This document shows positions 25,921 to 33,906 of a DNA stretch of 64,000 bases, in pieces (position 1 is the stretch's first letter; each line of letters starts with the position of its first letter). A program made the translations under genes and the position numbers. This DNA is from Caldilineae bacterium (lineage in GTDB: Bacteria > Chloroflexota > Anaerolineae > JAAEKA01). Location: assembly GCA_020634555.1 (NCBI GenBank), contig JACKBK010000003.1, positions 130,022 to 194,021 of the forward strand, given 5' to 3'. A model generated the notes under the pieces. That model worked only from the letters and a program-made list of their open reading frames with translations, had not been told where the DNA came from and did not search any database.

Positions 25921-28119
25921 TTATCCTGGCTTTTGCAGCACCAGGGCGGGATCACCCAGCAAGGTGAACGTTTCGATGATGTCCTGCATCAGATTGCGGT
26001 CCAGGTTCAGATCGCGCTTGCCGAGCATGATCGCCTCGCCCACGGTGCCGGCGTCGCCGAACATGTGCGCGTAGACGTTGGTAGCCAACTCGGTCTGGTC
26101 GGTCGCCAACGACTCGCTGGTTGGCATCAGACCTGCCACAATGCCGCCCTTGGGGTTCAACAACAACTCCTCACCCATGCTAGTCGCTGTGGGGTGATGA
26201 AAGTAACCCACCAGACAAGTCATGGTCACCAGAAACGGCAGCCTGTTGTTATCCAGCGCATTACTGTCGCTGATCTGGAACATCTTGTCCTTGCCCCAGA
26301 CGTTCATGCTGCCGTGGCCGACATAGGTCACCAGTCCGACGCCTTCATCCAGCGCCTTGACAATCTGGCTGGTCGGGTTGTCGCTGGATCCCAGATACAC
26401 CTTGTCAATCTGATAGCTGGCGGGCACCGCGTCGGCGGCCAGATTATCGGCGATGGTCTGGAAGCCCTCCTGCTCGTTGTCCGCCACAAACAGCGCGCGG
26501 CCATCCCACTCGCCTGCGGTGGTGTCGGCCTCGTACGCCAATGTCTTAGCCACCACGTCCTCCACCTGCTGCGCTGTCTGTGCCGGGATGCGCCCGACGG
26601 CCATGTCCGGCAGGTCGTCCTCGTCGTCCAGGCTCACGAACCAGTTGTCGCTGGCAGTCTCGCCAACGAAGTGCGTCGAAAGCAAGTAGGTCGGCACAAA
26701 GTTTGGCGTCGAGCCATCGAGAAAGCCGCGATAGTCATAGGTCGCGTCACCCACCAGCAGCAAGAAGCGCGGCGCCGGTCCGGTCCAGTTGTCGCGGGCG
26801 TAGCGCATGTAGTCGCGGATCGCGGCCGGGTCCGGCACACCATAGCTAAAGGTGTCGTAGACATCGTCGATGGACGCCACTGTCACCCGCAGGCCCTGGC
26901 TGCGACGATGTTCCACCAGCGGTTGCAGCGCCGGGATGAAATCGGGGTAGGCCACCGCGATGTAGTCCGCGCCCTCCGGGTTATCGCGCAGATCGGCGCC
27001 GGTGGCCGGCAGCACCGCATCCGGAGAAAGCAAGGCGTCAGGCTCAGCAAGAACAACCATGCGCGGGGCATCGCCCACCGTCGTACGCAGCCGCAAGCCG
27101 CCGGAGTCGGCGACCGCACCGGTCAGTGCTACGGGCATCAGCGGATCGGTGACATCCCAGACCAGGGCATCCTCTCCGGCTGACCCGCTAACCACCAGGT
27201 CGGTCGCGCCGGGCAGGCTGAACGCTAGCTGCTCATCCGCCGTTGTTGTCAGTTGTCTGTCGTAGGCCACATCCACCTGATTGAGATATACCATGTCCAC
27301 CACGGCCTCGGTGTCGCCGGGAAGCTCGATGCCCAACTCGTTGCCGACCGGCAGCAGGTTGGCCGCTGGCACGGTCTCCGTCAGGGTTTTCCAGCCCTTG
27401 CCGTCCCATGCGCTCTCACCGATGGTCTCGCCGTTCAATCGCAGGCGCGCGCTGTGGTCGGGATTGCTGCGGTCCTCGCTGTTGCCCCAAAGAGAGATGA
27501 CCATATCCGCGTCACCACCAGCATAGCCCGGCAAGTCGAAGGTCACGGTGTAGACCGCCGGCGCAAAGAGCGACTCCCACAACCAGTGGTCGTCGGTGTC
27601 CGTCACCTGGGACAGGTAGTTTTTTGATGCTTCGAGATGCTGGCTGGCGCGAAAGGTAGTGACCGGCGCGGCGTCGCTCGGACTGGCGTCAGCAGCCGCT
27701 ACAGCGGCTGGTTGGGCCTCGCTCTGAGCTTTGTTCAGCCAGTAGATATTTTGTGAGCCGTAGCGGCTGTCGCGCGGCTCACCGTAAAAGGTGATGGCTT
27801 GCTCGTCGCCGCTGCCCGCCATAGAGAAGGCAACCGGCGCGCCGCCGGCCGTCAGCGCCAGTTGCGCCATCTCCTGTGTCGCCAGATCGAAGCCAGCCGC
27901 GGCCAGATCGGCCGCTGTTACCCGGTACAGTCCAGGCTCTTCGACCACGATCTTGACCGCGTCCACCGGCGCGGCAGCATTGGCGGATGACTGAGTTGCG
28001 CTGGGCGGACGCGACTGGGGAGACTTGTCGCCTCTGGAACATGCAGCCAGCGCCAGACTAAGCACGAGCAGCAGCGCCAGCAGCAGCGGAATTCGACGTG
28101 TTGCAGACGATAATCTCAT
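25921..28119 (-). CDS. Gingipain-like C25 cysteine peptidase, lipoprotein
   Basis: A 732-residue secreted protein. The signal peptide ends in a lipobox (SLALAACSRG), so it should be lipid-anchored outside the membrane. The catalytic domain occupies the C-terminal 350 residues, with LLLVGDATYDYRGF, the catalytic histidine in VTYVGHGSM and the catalytic cysteine in VTMTCLVGYFHHP. The N-terminal half is beta-rich. C25 peptidases cleave after Arg or Lys in gingipains, but specificity cannot be read here. It lies in a three-gene minus-strand group with a stalk protein and a second C25 peptidase. Confidence 0.85.
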   Translation of the reverse strand: MRLSSATRRIPLLLALLLVLSLALAACSRGDKSPQSRPPSATQSSANAAAPVDAVKIVVEEPGLYRVTAADLAAAGFDLATQEMAQLALTAGGAPVAFSMAGSGDEQAITFYGEPRDSRYGSQNIYWLNKAQSEAQPAAVAAADASPSDAAPVTTFRASQHLEASKNYLSQVTDTDDHWLWESLFAPAVYTVTFDLPGYAGGDADMVISLWGNSEDRSNPDHSARLRLNGETIGESAWDGKGWKTLTETVPAANLLPVGNELGIELPGDTEAVVDMVYLNQVDVAYDRQLTTTADEQLAFSLPGATDLVVSGSAGEDALVWDVTDPLMPVALTGAVADSGGLRLRTTVGDAPRMVVLAEPDALLSPDAVLPATGADLRDNPEGADYIAVAYPDFIPALQPLVEHRRSQGLRVTVASIDDVYDTFSYGVPDPAAIRDYMRYARDNWTGPAPRFLLLVGDATYDYRGFLDGSTPNFVPTYLLSTHFVGETASDNWFVSLDDEDDLPDMAVGRIPAQTAQQVEDVVAKTLAYEADTTAGEWDGRALFVADNEQEGFQTIADNLAADAVPASYQIDKVYLGSSDNPTSQIVKALDEGVGLVTYVGHGSMNVWGKDKMFQISDSNALDNNRLPFLVTMTCLVGYFHHPTATSMGEELLLNPKGGIVAGLMPTSESLATDQTELATNVYAHMFGDAGTVGEAIMLGKRDLNLDRNLMQDIIETFTLLGDPALVLQKPG

Positions 28120-28123
28120 CGCG

Positions 28124-29248
28124 TTAACGCCTGCGCCAGATGAAGACCGCCACCAACGCCAGCAGTGCGGCTGCGCACAGGCTGCCGCCGCCGATCACCG
28201 CCAGCAAACCGGTAGTGCTGCTGTTTTCACCGGACCGGGAGGGTCGAGGGGTCGCCGTGGGGCGCACCACTGTTGGCTGGGCTGATTGTTCAGCTGCTGC
28301 GGGGGTATCGCCAACCTCTGCTACAGCCTGGGCCGTGGGTGCGTCCACGGACGTGAGACCGGTGGGAACGGGGGTATCGCCTTCAGCCGTGGGGCTGGGC
28401 GGAACCACCTGTTCCAGACCGGTCGTCTCGCTGCGTTCCCCATCGGTCGCTGGCGTCGTCGCCTCCCCCTCAACGGTTACCGGCGCGGGCTGGGTCTCTG
28501 CCTCAACCGCGCTGGTTGGGGTGGTTGCTGGTGCAGTCGCATCGGGGTTGGCAGGCGTGTTGGCCAGCACAGGTGTGTCGGTAGCCGCCGGTGGATTAGT
28601 GGCTGCCACCGCCGCCACGCGTGTGTTGGTCGGAGCCGGTGTGCTCGTCGAAGCGGGCGTGTTCGATGGAACAGGGGTATTCGTTGGCAGCGGCGTGCTG
28701 GTGGCCGATTGAGTACTGCTGGTCTGTGCAGTGGTCGCAGTCGGTGTTGCAGTAGCAGGCCGGGCTGTGGCTGTTGGTGTTGACGTCGCTGACTGGCTGG
28801 TCGGCGTCGCAGTCGCTGTACCGGTCGATCCGGCCTGGCCCGGTGTGGCGGAGACAGGCGTACCATTGAAATTGAGCAGCACGAGGTCTCCGGTATCGCT
28901 GACCTCGTAGAGCCAGTAGTAGTAGGCTGTGCCGCTGGTCAAGCCGCCATCGGGATATTCATAAGAGGCGCCGCTTGAACTTGAGCCTTGGGCCTGCACG
29001 GTGGTAACCAATGTGGCCGCAGCAGGATTCTGATCCGTTGCCCGCTTGAGTTGAAAGGCGATCGTATCAACCTCGGTCTCGGTCTCCCACGTGACCATCA
29101 GCTCGTCGTTGCTGCTGCCGGGAGCAACCTCGAAGGAGGTCAAGCCAACTGCGGCCAACACTGGCGCCACCCCGTAGCCCAGGAGTGAGGTGAGTAGAAG
29201 GGCAATTGCGATGAATAGTGTTGCAAAGCGTGATAATAAATATCTCAT
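28124..29248 (-). CDS. Membrane-anchored surface protein with FnIII-like domain and Thr/Pro stalk
   Basis: A 374-residue protein. An N-terminal signal peptide (ATLFIAIALLLTSLLGYGV) and a fibronectin-III-like domain (about 35-130, containing VTWETETEVDTIAFQLKRA) are followed by about 180 residues of Thr/Pro/Ala repeats and a C-terminal transmembrane helix ending in WRRR. The domain shares the TETEVDT motif with the protein at 36639-37130. I start it at the ATG at 29248, since the frame extends further back only through the promoter region. It looks like a stalk that holds something outside the cell, possibly the neighbouring peptidases. Confidence 0.78.
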   Translation of the reverse strand: MRYLLSRFATLFIAIALLLTSLLGYGVAPVLAAVGLTSFEVAPGSSNDELMVTWETETEVDTIAFQLKRATDQNPAAATLVTTVQAQGSSSSGASYEYPDGGLTSGTAYYYWLYEVSDTGDLVLLNFNGTPVSATPGQAGSTGTATATPTSQSATSTPTATARPATATPTATTAQTSSTQSATSTPLPTNTPVPSNTPASTSTPAPTNTRVAAVAATNPPAATDTPVLANTPANPDATAPATTPTSAVEAETQPAPVTVEGEATTPATDGERSETTGLEQVVPPSPTAEGDTPVPTGLTSVDAPTAQAVAEVGDTPAAAEQSAQPTVVRPTATPRPSRSGENSSTTGLLAVIGGGSLCAAALLALVAVFIWRRR

Positions 29249-29301
29249 GTCCTGATTCAGTGTCTCCTTCGAGTTCTCGATCAACCTTACGCCAGCCAGC
29301 G

Positions 29302-29330
29302 ATGGTAGCATACAGGGGTGGTAGTGTCAA
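29302..29330 (-). promoter_or_regulatory. Promoter for the stalk-protein gene
   Basis: On the minus strand, TTGACA (29325-29330), a 17-base spacer and TACCAT (29302-29307). It gives the stalk gene and the downstream lipoprotein peptidase their own start. Confidence 0.65.
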
Positions 29331-29342
29331 GTCTTTTTTGTC

Positions 29343-32300
29343 TTAGCTGCCCGGCAAACTGATCTCCAGCGCCGGATCGCCCAGCAGTCCGAATGTGGAC
29401 AGCAAGTCCTGAGATAGGCCGGAGGTCCACAGCACCTGCTTGCCGGCGATGGTTGCCAACCCGAGCTCGTGCAGTCCCGACGCGAAGACACCGTCATAGA
29501 AACCTCGGTGCAACCGGTCATGGCCGGTGGCGACGCCAAAACCGGTTGCGCCCCAACCGGCCACCGTGCCGCCCGCGCCCCAGTCCAGCATCTTGGCTTC
29601 GATGCCCGTATACTGCGGGTCGGAGAAGTTGCCGCTCAGACAAGCCATGTCCAGCGAGATGGGCAGCTTGCCGCCGTTGGACATCATGGTAACGTCGTTG
29701 CGGCCAATGTCGCGCGCACGCAGAATGACCTCATGTGCCCAGGTGGTATTGCTGGCGTGGCCGACGTAGTTCAGGAAGAGCGCGCCCGCGTTCACCTCCG
29801 AGATGATCGCAGTTGTCGTGTCTTCTGGTGTGCGATAGCGGAAGGATTCACCACCATCGTCGGCCGGATAGGGGTCATAGAAGACGCGACGGATCGCGTA
29901 TTGTGCTGGAATGTGAGTGATAGTAGCTTCGGTTATTGCCTCGAAATCGCCGGCCAGATCAGGCATACCGTTGGCGTCGCGGTAATTGTCGGACACGAAG
30001 ATGAGACCTGAATGCCAAGCGCCGGCTGGGGGGGCCGCCTCATAGGAGATGATCTTGTTGACCATGCGGTTAGCTTCGTCTGGCGTGTTGGCCGGCAGAC
30101 GGCCAGAAGCGAGATCAGGGAAGGTGTCGTCGCCGCTGATCGCTACGAAATCGTTGTCGGTCGCCACCTCACAGAGCCAGGGATCGACACAATCGTAATA
30201 GGGTGGGATGAAATTTGGATAGTTCGAAAGGCCTGTATGCATCCGGTAATCGTAATGTCCATCGCCCAACAACATCAAGTAAGCCGGCGCAGGCGATTGC
30301 CACGTTTCGTAGGCCTGGCGTACGAAGTTTCGAATCGCCACCGGACTCATGCGCCCATTGCTGAACTCGTCGTAGATATCCTGCACATCGACCTCGGCGA
30401 CCGTCAGCCCTCGCGCCCGCCGATGCGCGGCCAGAGTCTGCGCGGCAGCCTTGAAATCGGCGTGGTAGACCAGCAGATAGTCGGCCTGGTTAGAGGTCGC
30501 CCGCAGGTTGGAGCCAACGTCACGAGTGATGGGTTGCACACGATTGATGCCGGACAGCCGAGCCAGCGCGTAGCTGGTCGCCCCACTGATAGTCCTGCCA
30601 AAGCGTGCCTGGTAGTTTCCGGCCGCCGCAGAGATCTCTCCACCCAGGAGCGGCAGGAAGGTTTGGTAGGTCGTTGCTGGAGCGTCGCCACCCACACTTG
30701 GTTCCAGTATCACAGGCTCCGGCGATTCAGTCGGCGAGACCTGGACGCCGGTCAGCAACACCGGCGCGGCCGGGTTGGTCACATCGTATGCCAGCACGCT
30801 CGGCCCCGTTAGCTTGCGGACAACGAACTGGCGCGGGCCAGAGCCAACCACAGAGAAGGCGAAGCGATCGTTGCTGGCATCAGGTTGCTGGCGAAAGTCG
30901 AGACTGAACCAGTCGAGATAGGACTCATCAACCCCCACGCCCGGCAGGTCGCTGACCACCTGAAGCGTCAGGGTGTTCTGCCCACTGCGCAGTGCGGACG
31001 CCGGTACTGAGAACTGCCGCTCATAGCCTGTCTGGCCGTTCCAGGTCATGTCGCCAACGGTCTGCCCATTGACTTGAACCCTGACATGGTGGTCGGGATT
31101 AGCAGACAGAATATCGGTTGCGCCCATCATGCGTACGGTCAGTGAGGCCGAATAGCCGCTGTTGACGACGGTGGGCAGAGCTGCGAACACTGTCAAGCTA
31201 GGCGTGAAGAGGCTGCTGAGCTTGCTCCAATACCAGCGAGGATTCGATGGGTCGGTACCGAAGGGCAGATCGTGGATGAAGGTCAGGTCCTCCTCGAAAC
31301 GCTTGGATGCAGGCACCCAGTTGTCTGTCACTGTGCCGGCAGGAGCCGCGTTGGCTGTGTTCATCCGCAGCCCGTTGGTGTCGCCAACGGTGAACCAATA
31401 GATGTCGCTGTCGCTGTAAATGCTGGATGTGATGTTAGCGTAGAACACCAACGCTTCATCGTCTTCGAAGATATTGTCGTTGTCGCCGATGAAATGCGCC
31501 GGTATCTGCTGGCCGTCCTTCCACACCTGCAAGCGGGCTGGCGGCGCGCTGAGCAGCGGCGCCAGGTCGGAGTCCAGCATGTCGGCGCGGGTAAGTTTGT
31601 ACAGCCCGCTGAAGCGAAGCGCTGTCTTGAACCAGGGTCGCAACGTATCGCCAGGGAAGCCTTCCGGCGCGGCGTCCGGGCCAAACTGGTTGCCGGCCCG
31701 TGCAACCCGCCAGGCCAGCGCCTGCTCGTAGTTGAGCAATCCGGCGCTCAAGACTGGGTCCAGCGCGTCGGGCGCCGACGATGGCTGCTTGGCTGCTGCT
31801 TCCGGGAAGGTTACCTCAACTTGCAGCCAGCGAACCACCTGCACCACGCCGCTGACGGGGTTGTACTGCACTGGCTGGACAACGATGCGGGCTACCCGCT
31901 GGCTGCGAATGAACGCCGTCTCTTCAACCGCCACAATGTCGCCGGGGAGGAAACTGTCCTGATTGTAGACACTGGCGTCGTAGGTGAACCGGGTTTGCAG
32001 CCCGGCGTCCAGATCAATCTGGCCCGTTTGCTCGTCGTAGTGGGCCACAGATTCGGCCGCGGGCGCGATCCGGTAGCTGCCAGACAAGGTCTCGACGTCG
32101 GAAGCGACGACGCGCACAGAGATGTCTCCCTCGGCCGGGATGCCCAGCATGATACCGGTTCGGGGTAGTTGTGGATGTCCAGGCTGGTCTGAAAGAGTAA
32201 ACTCTGGCAGGCTCAACAACTGGAACGTCTGGCCTTCCTGGGTCACATCGGTGACATCAGGCGCCGGCACTGCCATCTCGAACACCAAATGCCGGTCATC

Positions 32301-32426
32301 GCTGGTAACAACGCGAGGGCCTTCGCTCACGGTTTCCTGCGCGGCCGCGCTGTCTGCACCGTTCCATGCCAACATTTGACTGACCAGAGCCACGGCCAGA
32401 GCTATCTTCATGAACTGCCGAAACAT
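29343..32426 (-). CDS. Gingipain-like C25 cysteine peptidase, large form
   Basis: A protein of about 1027 residues. It has a signal peptide, a long N-terminal beta-rich region typical of C25 propeptides, then a C25 domain with YLMLLGDGHYDYR, catalytic histidine in NYVGHASNTTWAHE and cysteine in DMACLSGNFSDP. The closing WTSGLSQDLLSTFGLLGDPAL motif matches the end of the shorter paralogue. I start it at the seventh codon of the open frame (32426), because AGGAG lies nine bases before that ATG and inside the longer version. It is probably a secreted surface protease. Confidence 0.85.
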   Translation of the reverse strand: MFRQFMKIALAVALVSQMLAWNGADSAAAQETVSEGPRVVTSDDRHLVFEMAVPAPDVTDVTQEGQTFQLLSLPEFTLSDQPGHPQLPRTGIMLGIPAEGDISVRVVASDVETLSGSYRIAPAAESVAHYDEQTGQIDLDAGLQTRFTYDASVYNQDSFLPGDIVAVEETAFIRSQRVARIVVQPVQYNPVSGVVQVVRWLQVEVTFPEAAAKQPSSAPDALDPVLSAGLLNYEQALAWRVARAGNQFGPDAAPEGFPGDTLRPWFKTALRFSGLYKLTRADMLDSDLAPLLSAPPARLQVWKDGQQIPAHFIGDNDNIFEDDEALVFYANITSSIYSDSDIYWFTVGDTNGLRMNTANAAPAGTVTDNWVPASKRFEEDLTFIHDLPFGTDPSNPRWYWSKLSSLFTPSLTVFAALPTVVNSGYSASLTVRMMGATDILSANPDHHVRVQVNGQTVGDMTWNGQTGYERQFSVPASALRSGQNTLTLQVVSDLPGVGVDESYLDWFSLDFRQQPDASNDRFAFSVVGSGPRQFVVRKLTGPSVLAYDVTNPAAPVLLTGVQVSPTESPEPVILEPSVGGDAPATTYQTFLPLLGGEISAAAGNYQARFGRTISGATSYALARLSGINRVQPITRDVGSNLRATSNQADYLLVYHADFKAAAQTLAAHRRARGLTVAEVDVQDIYDEFSNGRMSPVAIRNFVRQAYETWQSPAPAYLMLLGDGHYDYRMHTGLSNYPNFIPPYYDCVDPWLCEVATDNDFVAISGDDTFPDLASGRLPANTPDEANRMVNKIISYEAAPPAGAWHSGLIFVSDNYRDANGMPDLAGDFEAITEATITHIPAQYAIRRVFYDPYPADDGGESFRYRTPEDTTTAIISEVNAGALFLNYVGHASNTTWAHEVILRARDIGRNDVTMMSNGGKLPISLDMACLSGNFSDPQYTGIEAKMLDWGAGGTVAGWGATGFGVATGHDRLHRGFYDGVFASGLHELGLATIAGKQVLWTSGLSQDLLSTFGLLGDPALEISLPGS

Positions 32427-32517
32427 CACACATATCTCCTTCATTATAGATTACATTTGTAACTGCTGACCCGTTACGTTTCGCGCCTTCGCGGCGGAAA
32501 CCAGGTCTGAGAAAAGT

Positions 32518-32544
32518 GGATTCCCGCGAAGGCGGGAATGACCC
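32518..32544. repeat. Dispersed palindromic repeat
   Basis: A single copy of the GGATTCCCGCGAAGGCGGGAATGAC-type repeat seen elsewhere in the window. Confidence 0.8.
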
Positions 32545-32793
32545 CACTCTGTAGGCTGAATAGTTACTTAAATTTTTTACTTTCTTTGCGTGTGGTAGAG
32601 TCACACTCGCGGGCTGCAACATTCCATAGACGAGACGCCTCGTCTTCCCTCTCAGTTCCCAAGTTCAGCGACCTGGCAGGTAAAACGTAATGGCAGTCAC
32701 CTAACACTACAACGAGACTGCGGAAGGCGCCAAATTCTGTCTGCACCTGCTTTTGCCGCTTGAACCTGCTTTTTCCAGCCTAGACTGCCCCTA

Positions 32794-32924
32794 AGAGACT
32801 GTTTGAAAAGTCGTCCACGCAGACTTCGGAAGTCGCCGGGTTGCCAAACGGAGGATATTTCAGCGGTAGCAGGCCGGTCGTTGCAGGAAATCGGCGACTT
32901 CCGAAGTCTATTCAAACAGCTTCT
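32794..32924. repeat. MITE-like palindromic element, long copy
   Basis: The ends are almost identical to the 73-base element at 11865-11937, including AGAGACTGTTTGAAAAG at the left and CTTCCGAAGTCT..TTCAAACAGCTTCT at the right. About 58 extra central bases extend the palindrome (GGAAGTCGCC with GGCGACTTCC). No open frame. Confidence 0.8.
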
Positions 32925-33110
32925 AAAGCCTGGATAGACTGCACGAACGAACTCCAGGTGATTCCGCCCGAACTGCGCAGTCCCTACTGCTCGACAGAGA
33001 TGCGGCCGAAGTTCTGGGCCCACACCTTGCAAGATCGGACCACCAGTCCTTGCGAAACAGAGAGGTTTTTACCAATCTCGAAACGAACCGATCAATTGCC
33101 GTGACTCGTC

Positions 33111-33140
33111 TTGACAAATGAGAAAAGCCTGTGCTATAAT
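33111..33140 (+). promoter_or_regulatory. Near-consensus promoter of the PqqD/peptide operon
   Basis: A perfect TTGACA (33111-33116), 18-base spacer and perfect extended -10 TGCTATAAT (33132-33140). This is the strongest-looking promoter in the window, with a predicted start near 33147. Confidence 0.85.
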
Positions 33141-33179
33141 CTCGCTTGTCATCAGACCCTCCGCAGTATTCAGCATTAT

Positions 33180-33464
33180 ATGTCTCATCTTGTTCCAGAT
33201 TCGGTGGCAACCAAGGATCCGAGCCAGATCATCTCCCGCACGGTTGACGACGAAGCCCTGATCATCCACCTCACCAGCGGCAGCTACTATAGCTTGAACG
33301 CAGTGGGCACACGAGTCTGGGAAAGCATAGATGGGACACGTACTGTGGAAGATATCGCAAAGATCATTCAGACCGAGTTTGACGCCGATTTCGACCGAAT
33401 CGAAACCGAAGTCATCTCCCTGGTGACAGATCTGGCTCAGGAAGGTTTGGTCCAGATCAAGTGA
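33180..33464 (+). CDS. PqqD-family RiPP recognition protein (lasso B1-like)
   Basis: A 94-residue protein of the PqqD/RRE family, which binds leader peptides and presents them to modifying enzymes. The core pattern is plain: EALIIHLTSGSYYSLNAVG then TRVWESIDGTRTVEDIAK and a closing helix-turn-helix-like segment (ISLVTDLAQEGLV). Length matches free-standing lasso-peptide B1 proteins. I use the ATG at 33180. The upstream TTG at 33111 is part of the promoter. A 40-residue peptide gene and an HPr-kinase-like gene follow on the same strand. It may also be an HPr-rel-A-type PqqD protein. Confidence 0.88.
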   Translation: MSHLVPDSVATKDPSQIISRTVDDEALIIHLTSGSYYSLNAVGTRVWESIDGTRTVEDIAKIIQTEFDADFDRIETEVISLVTDLAQEGLVQIK

Positions 33465-33472
33465 AAGCAGGA

Positions 33473-33627
33473 GCCCTATGGGTTCCATGAACTTTCTCTC
33501 AGGATTGGCTCGATTGGGCTGAGGAAGGCTCTGCCGGAGCAACAACCAGTCCGTAGTTCGGAAGTTTGGCAAGCCCACAAGGCGAGCAGCTTTACCGTCC
33601 CCCATTTTCAGTTGCAGCCCATAGGGC
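33473..33627 (+). promoter_or_regulatory. Structured RNA interval before the peptide gene
   Basis: GCCCTATGGG at 33473-33482 pairs perfectly with CCCATAGGGC at 33618-33627, closing a loop of about 135 bases just ahead of the peptide's ribosome site. It also holds a 14-codon frame (33478-33522) behind AGGAG that could be a leader ORF. A regulatory or RNA-stabilising role is inferred. Confidence 0.45.
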
Positions 33628-33654
33628 GCACTACCAAGCTCAGGAGGTATCATC

Positions 33655-33777
33655 GTGAACCAGACCGCACCCGTGAAGAAGACGTACGAGACTCCAACCT
33701 TGACCAAGCACCAGAGGCTGCAGAAGGTAACTCTCGGAACTGTGTCCACCAGCCCTTGGCTAATGCCTGGCCAGTAA
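33655..33777 (+). CDS. Short peptide gene, putative RiPP precursor with lasso-type leader
   Basis: A 40-residue peptide begins with GTG seven bases after a perfect AGGAGG (33642-33647). The leader holds Y11-x2-P14-x-L16 and T26, spaced as in lasso-peptide leaders (YxxPxLxxxGxxxxxT), except Gln replaces Gly at position 20. T26 would be the penultimate leader residue, so cleavage after L27 would give a 13-residue core GTVSTSPWLMPGQ that starts with Gly. The core has no Asp or Glu at 7-9, so a normal lasso ring cannot form. It sits directly between the PqqD protein and a terminator plus HPr-kinase-like gene. It has not been matched to a known peptide family. Confidence 0.75.
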   Translation: MNQTAPVKKTYETPTLTKHQRLQKVTLGTVSTSPWLMPGQ

Positions 33778-33798
33778 AAAGCAGCGTCAAGCAAGACC

Positions 33799-33812
33799 AC
33801 TTCTTCGGAAGT
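33799..33812 (+). other. UUCG-loop hairpin after the peptide gene
   Basis: ACTTC-TTCG-GAAGT, a stable tetraloop hairpin 21 bases after the peptide stop. It may protect the 3' end of the short transcript. Confidence 0.5.
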
Positions 33813-33848
33813 CAGTAAAGCCAATCCGTAATTCGTTTTGTGTACATC

Positions 33849-33878
33849 AAGGGAAGTTGTTCCGCAACTTCCCTTTTT
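33849..33878 (+). terminator. Rho-independent terminator between peptide and kinase genes
   Basis: An 11-base-pair perfect stem (33849-33859 with 33865-33875) runs straight into a five-T tract. Most transcripts from 33111 should stop here, giving an RNA of about 730 bases that encodes the PqqD protein and the peptide. Confidence 0.88.
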
Positions 33879-33906
33879 GTCGTTCTCAAGCTCTGTTACC
33901 GGCGTT

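Larger units (their letters stand above)
32427..33110. other. Long intergenic region with repeats
   Basis: No protein-coding gene is supported. It contains a dispersed palindromic repeat (32518-32544) and a 131-base MITE-like element (32794-32924). The remainder shows no clear feature until the promoter at 33111. Confidence 0.7.

Noticed and set aside
33612..33818. A 68-codon frame overlapping the peptide gene in another frame
   Set aside because: It lacks a ribosome site, whereas AGGAGG is placed exactly for the 40-codon frame, which also has a recognisable leader motif.
33069..33824. A 251-codon minus-strand open frame across the PqqD and peptide genes
   Set aside because: It is antisense to a well-recognised PqqD gene, a strong promoter and a gene with a perfect ribosome site. 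Its protein shows no family pattern.
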